Below are positions 16,434-25,056 of a DNA stretch of 64,000 nucleotides, one piece after another. The stretch's first letter is position 1. Every line of letters starts with the position of its first letter. Origin of the DNA: Serinicoccus kebangsaanensis (GTDB lineage Bacteria; Actinomycetota; Actinomycetes; Actinomycetales; Dermatophilaceae). The notes under the pieces were generated by a model. That model worked only from the letters and a program-made list of their open reading frames with translations, did no database searches and had not been told where the DNA came from. The stretch lies in NCBI RefSeq assembly GCF_008919445.1, contig NZ_VSLG01000009.1, positions 62,001-126,000 of the forward strand, in the 5' to 3' direction. A program made the position numbers and the translations under genes.

Positions 16434-17375
16434 TCAGCCCGCCTCGAGCCGTCGCCGCACCTCCTCCAGGTGCGCGATGAGCTCGGGCGGGTCCAGCACC
16501 CGCACCGGGCACCCGAGCAGCACCAGCTCGGCCGCGAGGTAGTCCAGCGACTCGCCGCCGGTGACCAGCTCGCACCACCCGTCCTCGAGCTCGGTGACCT
16601 CCCCGGCCAGCGGGGAGACCCGGTCGGCGAGGTCGCGCACCGGCATCTGCACGTGGGCGGTCGCGACCCAGCGATAGGGCGAGCGGGTCACCGACCGGGT
16701 GATGTATGCCGCAGGGTCCGGGACCTCCCGGGGCGCGCTGCGCAGGGTGCCGACGGTGAGGCCCTGCACCCGGTCCAGCCGGAAGCTGCGCCAGTCGTCG
16801 CGGTCCAGGTCGAAGGCGAGGAGGTACCACCGGTGGCTCACCGCCACCAGGGCCGCCGGCTCGACGCGTCGGGTCGACTCCTCACCCCCGCGGGCGACGT
16901 AGCGCAGCGTCGTCCGCAGCCGGTCCCGGCAGGCGCGGGACGCGGCCATGAGGACCTCCGGGTCGACCACCGCGGCGGCGGTCCCGACGGTGACGGTCGT
17001 GTCGTGGATCGCCCTTACCTGCTCACGTGCCCGGCTGGGCAGCACCTGGTCGAGCTTGGCCAGCGTGCGCACGGCCGCCTCGCTCACGCCGGCGACCGTG
17101 CCCCCTGCGGCCAGCCGCAGGCATACCGCCACCGCGACCGCCTCGTCCTCGTCCAGCAGCAGCGGAGGCAGCGACCCGCCGGAGCCGAGCTGGTAGCCCC
17201 CACCCACCCCGCTGCTGGCCCGCACCGGGTAGCCGAGCTCACGCAGCCGCTCGATGTCCCGCCGGATGCTGCGGGTGGTCACCCCGAGCCGGTCCGCCAG
17301 CTCCTGCGAGCTCCACAGGGCGCGCGTCTGGAAGAGGCCGAGCAGGCGCAGCACCCGGGTCGTGGGATCGGTCAT
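16434..17375 (-). CDS. WYL-domain transcriptional regulator
   Basis: 313-aa protein. An HTH_11 winged helix occupies residues 1-60 (RVLRLLGLFQTRALWSSQELADRLGVTTRSIRRDIERLRELG), followed by a WYL sensor domain around 135-225 (SHRWYLLAFDLDRDDWRSFRLDRV, with the W-Y-L run) and a WCX C-terminal domain. WYL regulators bind nucleic-acid or nucleotide ligands in several systems. Its upstream side faces the remnant of the second DinB gene, so its promoter probably lies inside that gene's remains. The target is unknown. Confidence 0.88.
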   Translation of the reverse strand: MTDPTTRVLRLLGLFQTRALWSSQELADRLGVTTRSIRRDIERLRELGYPVRASSGVGGGYQLGSGGSLPPLLLDEDEAVAVAVCLRLAAGGTVAGVSEAAVRTLAKLDQVLPSRAREQVRAIHDTTVTVGTAAAVVDPEVLMAASRACRDRLRTTLRYVARGGEESTRRVEPAALVAVSHRWYLLAFDLDRDDWRSFRLDRVQGLTVGTLRSAPREVPDPAAYITRSVTRSPYRWVATAHVQMPVRDLADRVSPLAGEVTELEDGWCELVTGGESLDYLAAELVLLGCPVRVLDPPELIAHLEEVRRRLEAG

Positions 17376-17404
17376 GCGCTCACTCTGGCACGGGTCGAGG
17401 ACAT

Positions 17405-17884
17405 GAGGAGTACCTCTGGGAGCCGGTGCCCGGCACCTGGAACGCGCGGCGACGTGGGGACACGCCGCCGCCGTCGGTGACGGCGCGCGCCGGCGGTGGG
17501 GAGTGGCAGCTGGACTGGGCCCACCCCGAGCCCGAGCCCGCACCGGTGACCTCGATCGCCTGGCGGCTCGGGCACGTCATCGTCGGGGTCCTCGGTGCCA
17601 GGGCGCACAGCCACTTCGGCGGACCCGAGGCGGACATCCTCCAGTGGGACTACGCCGGGACCGCCCAGCAGGCGCTGGACCAGCTCGACGCGGCGTATGC
17701 CGCCTGGTCGGACGGGGTGCGCGCGCTCGACGACGAGGGGCTGCGCCGGGCGGTGGGGCCGGCGGAGGGCCCGTGGGCGGAGTCCCCGATGCTCACCCTG
17801 GTCCTGCACATCAACCGGGAGGCCATCCACCACCTGGCCGAGGTCGCCCTGCTGCGGGACCTGTGGGCCAACGGTCTGCGGTGA
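17405..17884 (+). pseudogene. 5'-truncated DinB-family gene
   Basis: The frame from EEYLWEPVPGTW to the stop at 17884 is about 60% identical by eye to the DinB protein at 13785-14360, but the first 30 or so residues (helix 1) are missing. Homology stops at 17405, and the ATG at 17403 is out of frame. The only nearby in-frame start is GTG 17426, which would give a protein of about 152 aa lacking helix 1 but keeping the C-terminal histidines (INREAIHHLAEV). The reading frame has stayed open, so loss is either recent or a short form is still made. Confidence 0.7.
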
Positions 17885-17934
17885 CGGCACGCCGGGACCG
17901 GCACGCTGCCGTCGCCGCACGCCCCGCGTGAGGC

Positions 17935-19977
17935 TCAGCCGTCGACGCCCGGGGTCCAGGTCGCGGCGGTCTCCTCGAGCAGCATCTGCGAGTTCAGCCA
18001 CGCCTCGGGTATGCCCATGCCCTCCACCAGCTCCAGCGCGTGCGGCGCCAGCTCGGTGCAGAGGTTGTTGATCTGGGTCACCACGGCCTTCGCGCGCCCG
18101 GCGGACATGCGGTTGTGCGCCTGGAACCAGCCGGAGTCCGCGTCGATCGAGGTCAGCGCATGCAGCGTGCACAGCTGCTCCAGCAGGCCCCGCACCTCCT
18201 CGTCCTCGCACGCCTCGATGCCGGCCACGAAGGCCTCCAGCACGATGCGGTCCATGTGCGTGCGGGCGGCCAGCAGCACGTGGTCCTGGGCCGAGTTGAA
18301 GGCCTCGAAGGAGTCCTGGTCGTCGGCCCGGCGGCGCAGGCGGGTGGCCAGCGTCTCCAGCACGTGCCGCTCCCGGTCGGCGAACATCGCGAGGTGCCAG
18401 CCGCGGTCCAGCAGCGTCTCGTCCTCGCCCTTGCGGGCGGCGGCGGAGCGCAACCGCTCGACGAGCGGGCGGGCCGCCGTGGCCTCGACGAACTGCCCGC
18501 CGAAGGCCCGCGCGGCGAACTGCACCATGCCGCGCATGTCCAGGTCGCCCCACATCTCCTTGTAGCCGCTCAGCAGGCCCTTGGCGACCAGTTGCAGCAG
18601 CACCGTGTTGTCACCCTCGAAGGTGGCGAAGACGTCCGCGTCGCCCCGCAGCACGGTGAGGCCGTTCTCGGCCATGTAGCCCGCGCCGCCGCACGCCTCG
18701 CGGCACATTTGGACGGTGTCGTTGCCGAACCTGGTCATCACCGCCTTCAGCCCGGCGGCCCGGGTCTCCAGCTCGCGCTGCGCCTCCTGGTCCTTGGTCG
18801 GCATCTCGTGCAGCTCCTGCAGCCGCTCGACCAGCTCGTTGACGGCGAACCGGTGCGCGTAGGCGGTGGCGATGGCCGGGATCAGCTTGCGCTGGTGCGC
18901 GAGGTAGTCGAGCAGCACCACGTCCCCGTCGTGCCCCGGGGCGCTGAACTGCCGCCGGCGCAGGGCATACCGGGTCGCGATCGAGAGCGCTTTCCGCGAG
19001 GCGGTCGCGGCACCCGCGGCCACGCAGATCCGACCCCGCACCAGCGTCCCCAGCATGGTGAAGAAGCGCTTGTTGTCGCTGTCGATGTCGGAGACGTAGC
19101 GACCCTCGTCGTCGATGCCGCCGTAGCGGTCGAGCAGGTGGCTGCGCGGGACCCGCACCTGGTCGAAGGTGATGGTGCCGTTGTCGACGCCGGCCAGGCC
19201 ACCCTTGGCGCCGTTGTCACCCAGCGTCACACCCGGCAGCGGTGTCCCGTCCGCGTCCCGGAGGGGCACGAGCACGACGTGCACGCCGTGCGACTCGTCG
19301 CCGACGACCAGCTGGCCGTAGACCGCGGCGACGTGCGCGTCCTGCGCCGCAGCGCCGATGTAGGTCTTGGTGGCGGACGGGGTGGGGGAGTGCACGACGA
19401 TCTCGTCGGTCTCCGCGTCATAGGTATGCGTGGTCTCCAGCGACGCCACGTCCGACCCGTGACCGAACTCGGTCATGGCGTAGCAGCCGACCTGCTCCAG
19501 CGCGAGGTTCGGGGTGAGGAAGGTCTCGTGGTGCCACGCGTTGCCGAGGGCGGTCACGGCACCGCCGTAGAGCCCGAAGTGGACCCCGGACTTCACCGTG
19601 AGCGACAGGTCGCCGTGGGCCGTCATCTCGAAGTCGACGCAGGACCGGCCCACGTCGTCCAGGCCGCCGACGGTCTTCGGGAAGCCGCTGCCGGCCATGC
19701 CGTACCGCACCAGGCTGCGCATGGCCTCGTTGGTCCACTCGCGGGCCTGCGCCATGGTGAGCGAGGCGTCGCGGACCATCACCTCCGTGGGGACGGTGGC
19801 GCGGGCGAGATCGCGCACCGGGCCGTAGCTGCCGCCCGTGGCGTCCCGCAGCCGGTCGCCGAGATCGCTGAGCTGCTCGGTCGAGTGCGGCGCGCTGGCC
19901 TCCTGCGCGGCCGCCGCCGGCATGGTCACGTCGGTCGACGGCTCGGGCACGTGGGTCTGCTGGGTGGACGTCGTCAT
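17935..19977 (-). CDS. Acyl-CoA dehydrogenase/oxidase-type flavoprotein
   Basis: 680-aa FAD enzyme of the acyl-CoA dehydrogenase superfamily, expected to introduce the first double bond in fatty acyl-CoA breakdown. The central domain has GCYAMTEFGHGSDVASLET and the flavin-binding KTYIGAA segment; the first helical domain after it has RGRICVAAGAATASRKAL, and the C-terminal half has CREACGGAGYMAENGL. Its length and extra C-terminal domain are closer to acyl-CoA oxidases (about 650 aa) than to the 380-aa dehydrogenases. The start overlaps the stop of its TetR regulator as ATGA. Confidence 0.85.
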   Translation of the reverse strand: MTTSTQQTHVPEPSTDVTMPAAAAQEASAPHSTEQLSDLGDRLRDATGGSYGPVRDLARATVPTEVMVRDASLTMAQAREWTNEAMRSLVRYGMAGSGFPKTVGGLDDVGRSCVDFEMTAHGDLSLTVKSGVHFGLYGGAVTALGNAWHHETFLTPNLALEQVGCYAMTEFGHGSDVASLETTHTYDAETDEIVVHSPTPSATKTYIGAAAQDAHVAAVYGQLVVGDESHGVHVVLVPLRDADGTPLPGVTLGDNGAKGGLAGVDNGTITFDQVRVPRSHLLDRYGGIDDEGRYVSDIDSDNKRFFTMLGTLVRGRICVAAGAATASRKALSIATRYALRRRQFSAPGHDGDVVLLDYLAHQRKLIPAIATAYAHRFAVNELVERLQELHEMPTKDQEAQRELETRAAGLKAVMTRFGNDTVQMCREACGGAGYMAENGLTVLRGDADVFATFEGDNTVLLQLVAKGLLSGYKEMWGDLDMRGMVQFAARAFGGQFVEATAARPLVERLRSAAARKGEDETLLDRGWHLAMFADRERHVLETLATRLRRRADDQDSFEAFNSAQDHVLLAARTHMDRIVLEAFVAGIEACEDEEVRGLLEQLCTLHALTSIDADSGWFQAHNRMSAGRAKAVVTQINNLCTELAPHALELVEGMGIPEAWLNSQMLLEETAATWTPGVDG

Positions 19978-20642
19978 GAGGGGCTCTCTCCTGCGAGTGC
20001 GGGTCGGATCAGCTCGATCACGGCGTGCGTGGCGTCGTCGACGCTGACGCTCGTCGGGCTGGTGAGGAAGTGGTCGGCGGTGGCCCGGACCAGGCCGACG
20101 ATGCCGTGTCCCCAGGCCGGGGCCAGCAGGGCCGCCTCGTCGGACCGGCCGGTCTCGGTGAGGTGGTCGTGGATCGCGCCGGTGAGCTGCTCGCTGACGC
20201 GGTCGGTGATCCGGTGCACCGGGTCGTCGGGGTCGCCCTCCGTCGTCTCCAACGGCCGGGTCATCACGAAGCGGTAGATCTCGGGGTCGCGCTCCACGAG
20301 CGAGAGGTAGGAGTGCACCATCGCGCCGATCCTGGTGAGGACGTCCGGGCCGTGCTGCGAGGCGGCGCCGAGGTCTCCCAGCACCGTCTCGTCGACGGCC
20401 TCGACCACCGCGCCGTAGAGGCCGGCCTTGTCGCCCAGGTGGCGGTAGAGCACCGTCTTGCTGGTGCCGGCCTGCGCGGCGATCTCGTCCATCCCGACGC
20501 CGGCACCGTGCCGGCGGATCGCCTTGAGGGCGGCCTCCACCAGCTGCCGACGACGCTTGGTCCGGTGCGCCTCCCAGCGGGCGTCGCGCCCGTCCCGGAG
20601 GCCGGCGCGAGGACCCCGACGAGGCTCGGTCTTGATCGTCAT
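19974..20642 (-). CDS. TetR-family regulator of fatty-acid genes
   Basis: 222-aa repressor with helix-turn-helix GVGMDEIAAQAGTSKTVLYRHLGDKAGLYGAVVEAV at about residues 48-83 and an all-helical ligand domain. TACTGT lies 7 bases before ATG 20642, so the transcript is probably leaderless; a GTG three codons upstream falls inside that -10 box. It is coupled to the acyl-CoA dehydrogenase and divergent from thiolase, fabG and MaoC genes, which suggests an acyl-CoA-responsive regulator of both arms. Confidence 0.87.
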   Translation of the reverse strand: MTIKTEPRRGPRAGLRDGRDARWEAHRTKRRRQLVEAALKAIRRHGAGVGMDEIAAQAGTSKTVLYRHLGDKAGLYGAVVEAVDETVLGDLGAASQHGPDVLTRIGAMVHSYLSLVERDPEIYRFVMTRPLETTEGDPDDPVHRITDRVSEQLTGAIHDHLTETGRSDEAALLAPAWGHGIVGLVRATADHFLTSPTSVSVDDATHAVIELIRPALAGESPS

Positions 20643-20654
20643 GCCCTCCACAGT

Positions 20655-20725
20655 ACCGCGTACGTCGTGTATCGGCTACAGTCGGTATCGGATAGTTCGC
20701 GATCGCGCTCACAGGAGACCTCCCG
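20655..20725. promoter_or_regulatory. Divergent promoter region of the fatty-acid cluster
   Basis: Between the two starts lie two direct copies of GTATCGG (20669-20675 and 20685-20691), 16 bp apart, within an AT-richer patch, followed by a Shine-Dalgarno sequence (AGGAG) for the thiolase. The spacing of about one and a half helical turns suits a regulator site, probably for the adjacent TetR. No clean inverted repeat is visible. Confidence 0.4.
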
Positions 20726-22012
20726 ATGCCAGACCAGCTCACCGATGCCGTCATCCTCGGCGGCAACCGCATCCCGTTCGGCAAGGCCGGTGGTGCCTAT
20801 GCCCATGCCTCCAACCAGGCGATGCTCACCGCGACCCTGGACGGGCTCGTGGCCAGGTTCGGCCTGGCCGGTGAGCGCGTGGGGGAGGTCGCCGCCGGCG
20901 CGGTGCTCAAGCACGCCCGGGACTTCAACCTGACGAGGGAGGCCGTGCTCGGGTCGGCCCTGTCGGCCAGCACCCCGGCCTACGACCTGCAGCAGGCCTG
21001 CGGGACCGGCCTGGAGACCGTGATCCAGGTCGCCAACAAGATCCGGCTCGGCCAGATCGACTCGGGCGTCGCCGGCGGGGTGGACTCCGCGAGCGACGCG
21101 CCGATCGCGGTCGGTGAGGGCCTGCGCAAGGCGCTGCTCGGCGCGAGCCGCGCCCGCACCCCGATGGCCCGCGCCAAGGCGTTGGCGGCCATCCGGCCCG
21201 GTGACCTCGCGCCCGAGACGCCGCGCAACGCCGAGCCGCGCACCGGCCTGTCCATGGGGGAGCACCAGGCCGTGACCGCGCGGGAGTGGGGCATCAGCCG
21301 CGAGGCCCAGGACGAGCTCGCCGCCGCCAGCCACCACAACCTGGCCCGGGCGTGGGACGAGGGCTTCTTCGACGACCTGGCCACCGGCTTCCTGCGGTTG
21401 TCGCGCGACGAGGGCCTGCGCCCCGACACCTCGGTCGAGAAGCTGGCCTCGCTGTCGCCCGTCTTCGGCAAGGGCGAGGGGGCGACCATGACCGCCGGCA
21501 ACTCCACTCCGCTGTCCGACGGGGCGGCCCTGGTCCTGCTCGGCACCCCCGAGTGGGCGGCGGAGCACCGGCTCCCCGCCCTGGCGCGCATCGTGGACGC
21601 CGAGGTCGCCGCCGTCGACTACGTCTCCGGAGGGGAGGGCCTGCTCATGGCGCCGGCATATGCCGTGCCCCGGCTGCTCGCCCGTCAGGGGCTCACCCTG
21701 GCGGACTTCGACCGCTTCGAGATCCACGAGGCGTTCGCCTCGACGGTGCTGGCCACGATGGCTGCCTGGGAGTCGGAGGAGTTCTGTCGCGACCGGCTGG
21801 GCCTGGACGCGCCGCTCGGGTCGGTCGACCGGAGCAAGCTGAACGTCAACGGCTCCTCGCTGGCGGCCGGTCACCCGTTCGCCGCCACCGGTGGGCGCAT
21901 CGTCGCCTCGCTGGCCAAGATGCTGCACGAGATCGGCCCGGGCTCACGCGGTCTGGTCTCGATCTGCGCAGCCGGTGGTCAGGGCGTGGTGGCGGTCGTG
22001 GAAGGGTGCTGA
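20726..22012 (+). CDS. Acetyl-CoA C-acyltransferase (thiolase)
   Basis: 428-aa thiolase of the FadI-like type that cleaves 3-ketoacyl-CoA in beta-oxidation. The nucleophile is C92 in LQQACGTGLE, the His is in NVNGSSLAAGHPFAATGGR, and the second Cys is in SICAAGGQGVV, all in the family's order. The start is well supported by AGGAG. It is the first gene of a three-gene unit with a ketoacyl reductase and a dehydratase, running divergently from an acyl-CoA dehydrogenase gene. Confidence 0.93.
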   Translation: MPDQLTDAVILGGNRIPFGKAGGAYAHASNQAMLTATLDGLVARFGLAGERVGEVAAGAVLKHARDFNLTREAVLGSALSASTPAYDLQQACGTGLETVIQVANKIRLGQIDSGVAGGVDSASDAPIAVGEGLRKALLGASRARTPMARAKALAAIRPGDLAPETPRNAEPRTGLSMGEHQAVTAREWGISREAQDELAAASHHNLARAWDEGFFDDLATGFLRLSRDEGLRPDTSVEKLASLSPVFGKGEGATMTAGNSTPLSDGAALVLLGTPEWAAEHRLPALARIVDAEVAAVDYVSGGEGLLMAPAYAVPRLLARQGLTLADFDRFEIHEAFASTVLATMAAWESEEFCRDRLGLDAPLGSVDRSKLNVNGSSLAAGHPFAATGGRIVASLAKMLHEIGPGSRGLVSICAAGGQGVVAVVEGC

Positions 22013-22013
22013 C

Positions 22014-23426
22014 ATGGCAGACCTGATGCAGATGCTGACCACGAACCCCCTCGCCAGGCAGCTCGGTGTCCCTCAGCCCACCCGCCTGCGGCGCGGACGG
22101 GAGCTGCCCTCGGCGCCCGTCGCCCTCGGCTCCGCCGGCGGGGGCCGGATCGCCGGGCATACCCTCGAGCTGCTCGGTGTCCCCAGCCGGGAGGCGCTGG
22201 TCGACACCCCCGACACCCGGGTCACCGAGACCGACGACGACGGGCGCAGCCGGGAGGTCCCCGAGCGCTACCCGAGCGCGATCGGGGCACTGGTCGTCGA
22301 CGCCACGGCCGCGACCTCGATCTCGGACCTGGAGACGGTGCGCGGGCTGCTCCGACCGGCCATGAGAGGGCTCGAGTCGTCCGGCCGCGTGGTGCTGCTG
22401 GGGGTCGAGCCCGAGACCGCCGGGGCGCCCACCGCCGTCGCCACCCAGCAGGCGCTGGAGGGGATCGTCCGCAGCGTGGGCAAGGAGCTGCGCGGCGGGG
22501 CCACGGCCAACCTGGTCCGCGTGGACCTGCTCACCGGCGAGCCCACCTCACCGCAGGAGCTGGCCTCCACCCTGTCCTTCCTGCTCGAGGGCCGCTCGGC
22601 ATACGTGTCCGGGCAGGTCCTGCACGTCGGCCACGCCGGCACCACCCCGGAGGAGACGGTCGCACGACCGTTCGAGGGTCGGATCGTCGTCGTCACCGGC
22701 GCCGGGCGCGGCATCGGGGCCGGCATCGCCCGGACCTTCGCCCGGGACGGCGCCCTCGTGGTCGCCGTCGACGTGCCCGCCGGGGGACAGGGCCTGGCCG
22801 AGGTCGCCAACAGCATCGGAGGCACCGCGCTGCAGCTGGACATCACCGCGGTCGACGCCGGCCGCCGGATCGCCGGCCACGTGGCCCAGCGCTTCGGTGA
22901 CGCCGCGCGGATCCACGCCATCGTGCACAACGCGGGCATCACGCGGGACAAGCTGCTCGCGAACACGGACGAGGAGCGCTGGGGCAGCGTCCTCGAGGTC
23001 AACCTGGCCGCGCAGATCCGGATGAACGAGGAGCTGCTCACCCCCGATCTCCCCGGCGGGCTCGACGAGGGCGGCCGGATCATCGGGGTCGCCTCCACCT
23101 CGGGCATCGCCGGCAACCGCGGCCAGGCCAACTACGCGGCCTCCAAGGCCGGCGTCATCGGGCTGGTCCGGGCGATGGGGGCCGATCCCCGGCTCACCGG
23201 GCGGGGCATCACCGTCAACGCCGTCGCCCCTGGCTTCATCGAGACCGAGATGACCGGGAAGATGCCGCTGGCGACGCGTGAGGTGGCCCGGCGGATCAAC
23301 AGCCTCCAGCAGGGTGGCAGGCCGGTCGACGTCGCGGAGACGATCGGCTACTTCGCGGACCCGGCCAGCTCCGCCGTCACCGGACAGGTGCTGCGGGTCT
23401 GCGGCCAGAGCCAGATCGGAGCATGA
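22014..23426 (+). CDS. Long FabG-like 3-oxoacyl reductase (FabG4 type)
   Basis: 470-aa short-chain dehydrogenase of the high-molecular-weight FabG4 class. A degenerate flavodoxin-like first domain (about 1-215) is followed by the catalytic domain, with VTGAGRGIGAG for the cofactor, HNAGITRD, the catalytic Ser in ASTSGIAG, and NYAASKAG carrying Tyr and Lys. Mycobacterial FabG4 acts on CoA-linked ketoacyl chains with NADH, which fits this beta-oxidation setting better than fatty-acid synthesis. It starts one base after the thiolase stop, and the ATGA at its end overlaps the MaoC gene. Confidence 0.88.
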   Translation: MADLMQMLTTNPLARQLGVPQPTRLRRGRELPSAPVALGSAGGGRIAGHTLELLGVPSREALVDTPDTRVTETDDDGRSREVPERYPSAIGALVVDATAATSISDLETVRGLLRPAMRGLESSGRVVLLGVEPETAGAPTAVATQQALEGIVRSVGKELRGGATANLVRVDLLTGEPTSPQELASTLSFLLEGRSAYVSGQVLHVGHAGTTPEETVARPFEGRIVVVTGAGRGIGAGIARTFARDGALVVAVDVPAGGQGLAEVANSIGGTALQLDITAVDAGRRIAGHVAQRFGDAARIHAIVHNAGITRDKLLANTDEERWGSVLEVNLAAQIRMNEELLTPDLPGGLDEGGRIIGVASTSGIAGNRGQANYAASKAGVIGLVRAMGADPRLTGRGITVNAVAPGFIETEMTGKMPLATREVARRINSLQQGGRPVDVAETIGYFADPASSAVTGQVLRVCGQSQIGA

Positions 23427-24367
23427 GCGTGTCACCGCGACCGGACACCCCGGATGTCCCGTCCGACGTCGAGGTGGAGCTGCTCACCGAGGCGCCCAGC
23501 ATCGCCGCGGCCTTCGCCACCGGCGTGGCCACCGGGCTGCGCCGCCCGGGTGCGCGTGGCGAGCTGCCCGGCCGACGGCTGGTGCTGACCGGCGTCACGC
23601 AGGACGTCGCCAGGCTGGCCGACTTCTGCCGGGTCACCGGCGGGCTGATCGAGGACACGGTGCCCGCCACCTGGCTGCACGTCCTCACCTTCCCGCTCCA
23701 GGTGCGGCTGATGGCCTCCCGCGACTTCCCCTTCCCGATGCTCGGGATGGTGCACGTCGCCAACGAGATGCGGGTGCACCGTCCGGTGCGGGTGGACGAG
23801 GAGCTGACGCTCTCGTCCTGGGCCGAGAACCTCGCGCCCCACCGCAGGGGCAGCACGGTGGACGTCGTCGGCGAGGCCCGGGTGAGGGACGAGGTCGTCT
23901 GGGAGGGTCGCAGCACCTATCTCGTGCGCGGTGACACCTCGCCGGGGACGTCGGCGGCGACCGAGGACCCCGGGGCCGCCGAGCCGGTTGCCGGGGACCG
24001 AGCCGGGGACGACGCGTCGCCGGCCCGGCAGATCGCGCTGTGGCGGGTGCCCACGGACCAGGGTCGCGCCTACGCCAGGGTGGCGGGGGACGCCAACCCG
24101 ATCCACCTCTCCGCCCTGTCCGCCAAGGCCTTCGGCTTCCCCCGGGCGATCGCGCACGGGATGTGGACGCACGCCAAGGTGCTGGCCGCGCTCCAGCGCC
24201 GGCTCCCGCAGCGGTACGAGGTGACCGTGGCTTTCGCGAAGCCGATCCTGCTGCCCTCGGTCATCGTGCTCCGGGGCACCGGGGCACCGGGCCCGGGATC
24301 CTTCGCGGTGACCAACCGGGACGCCTCCAGGGTGCACCTGTCCATGCAGGTCACGGACCTGGGCTGA
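23423..24367 (+). CDS. Double-hotdog MaoC-like enoyl-CoA hydratase/dehydratase
   Basis: 314-aa protein. The C-terminal half carries the hydratase-2 motif (RVAGDANPIHLSALSAKAFGFPRAIAHGMWT) with the catalytic Asp and His. The N-terminal half is a second hotdog domain without that motif, as in eukaryote-like double-hotdog hydratases and mycobacterial HtdX/HtdY-type proteins. With thiolase and FabG4 it gives three consecutive reactions on acyl-CoA chains. It overlaps fabG by four bases. Confidence 0.86.
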   Translation: MSVSPRPDTPDVPSDVEVELLTEAPSIAAAFATGVATGLRRPGARGELPGRRLVLTGVTQDVARLADFCRVTGGLIEDTVPATWLHVLTFPLQVRLMASRDFPFPMLGMVHVANEMRVHRPVRVDEELTLSSWAENLAPHRRGSTVDVVGEARVRDEVVWEGRSTYLVRGDTSPGTSAATEDPGAAEPVAGDRAGDDASPARQIALWRVPTDQGRAYARVAGDANPIHLSALSAKAFGFPRAIAHGMWTHAKVLAALQRRLPQRYEVTVAFAKPILLPSVIVLRGTGAPGPGSFAVTNRDASRVHLSMQVTDLG

Positions 24368-24394
24368 GCGCGCCCCGGAGGGCTCCTGCTCGTT

Positions 24395-24424
24395 TTGGAA
24401 TCGTCCGACGGCCTCGTGTAAAGT
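24395..24424 (+). promoter_or_regulatory. Promoter of the tRNA-Thr, tRNA-Met, rpmG unit
   Basis: TTGGAA and TAAAGT with 18 bp between them, about 48 bases before tRNA-Thr. The same 18-bp spacing recurs at the tRNA-Trp, rplJ, rpoB and rpsL promoters. Confidence 0.7.
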
Positions 24425-24472
24425 TGCATCTCGCTGCCTGCGGGCCACACGGTTGCGCAGGGCCCACAGCCC

Positions 24473-24545
24473 GCCCCTATAGCTCAGTCGGTAGAGCGTT
24501 TCCATGGTAAGGAAAAGGTCAACGGTTCGATTCCGTTTGGGGGCT
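24473..24545 (+). tRNA. tRNA-Thr (GGT)
   Basis: 73-base cloverleaf with acceptor GCCCCTA and TGGGGGC, D arm AGCTCAGTCGGTAGAGC, anticodon stem TTTCC and GGAAA with GGT in the loop, and T arm GGTTCGATTCC. CCA is not encoded. It is followed 29 bases later by tRNA-Met. Confidence 0.94.
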
Positions 24546-24574
24546 CTGGTGAGCCGGTTCGCCGGACGCCGCGA

Positions 24575-24651
24575 GGCGGAGTAGCTCAGCTGGTTAGAGC
24601 GCACGACTCATAATCGTGAGGTCGCGGGATCGAGCCCCGCCTCCGCTACCA
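24575..24651 (+). tRNA. tRNA-Met (CAT), elongator type
   Basis: Cloverleaf with anticodon CAT in the loop CTCATAA between ACGA and TCGT, D arm AGCTCAGCTGGTTAGAGC and T arm GGGATCGAGCCCC. It lacks the three G-C pairs of the initiator anticodon stem. The first acceptor pair is G with T. CCA is encoded at 24649-24651. Confidence 0.94.
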
Positions 24652-24711
24652 CGTACCTCGCAGGTACGGACCGCAGAAGCTAGAGATCCACACCCGAGAG
24701 CAGGTTGCACC

Positions 24712-24879
24712 GTGGCTAAGTCCACCGACGTTCGCCCCAAGATCACCATGGCGTGCACGGAGTGCAAGGAGCGCAACTACATCACCAAGAAGAACCGTCG
24801 GAACAACCCCGACCGGCTCGACATGGCGAAGTTCTGCCCGCGCTGCGGCAAGCACACCGCGCACCGCGAGACCCGCTGA
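24712..24879 (+). CDS. rpmG: 50S ribosomal protein L33
   Basis: 55-aa protein with two zinc-binding pairs (CTEC and CPRC), the zinc-containing form of L33. The GTG at 24712 ([15 protein letters not shown]) matches the family's beginning. Position after tRNA-Thr and tRNA-Met and before the MaoC pair is conserved in actinobacteria, where the order in mycobacteria is rpmG, hadA, hadB, hadC. Confidence 0.95.
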   Translation: MAKSTDVRPKITMACTECKERNYITKKNRRNNPDRLDMAKFCPRCGKHTAHRETR

Positions 24880-24901
24880 CGCACCGCCGCCAGCCACGAC
24901 C

Positions 24902-24929
24902 AGGCCGTCACCCCCAGGGGTGGCGGCCT
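24902..24929 (+). terminator. Terminator after rpmG
   Basis: Hairpin AGGCCGTCACCCC with GGGGTGGCGGCCT, one mismatch, 22 bases after the rpmG stop, followed by a T- and C-rich tract. Confidence 0.75.
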
Positions 24930-24960
24930 TCGTCATCCCCGCCCCAACGGGAGTGACCAC

Positions 24961-25012
24961 GGGATAGCACAACCCTCATCGGCATACTTCCCGATGAAGC
25001 TTGTGCTAACCC
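24961..25012. repeat. Nested palindrome before the dehydratase genes
   Basis: Outer arms TAGCACAA (24965-24972) and TTGTGCTA (25001-25008) enclose inner arms TCATCGG (24976-24982) and CCGATGA (24991-24997). The apex contains GCATAC. It lies 32 bases before the TAGGGT box of the next gene and could be an operator or another member of the long-palindrome set. Confidence 0.65.
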
Positions 25013-25056
25013 GACGTTGGTCCGGGATGGGGGCGCGGATCGCTAGGGTGAGCGGT

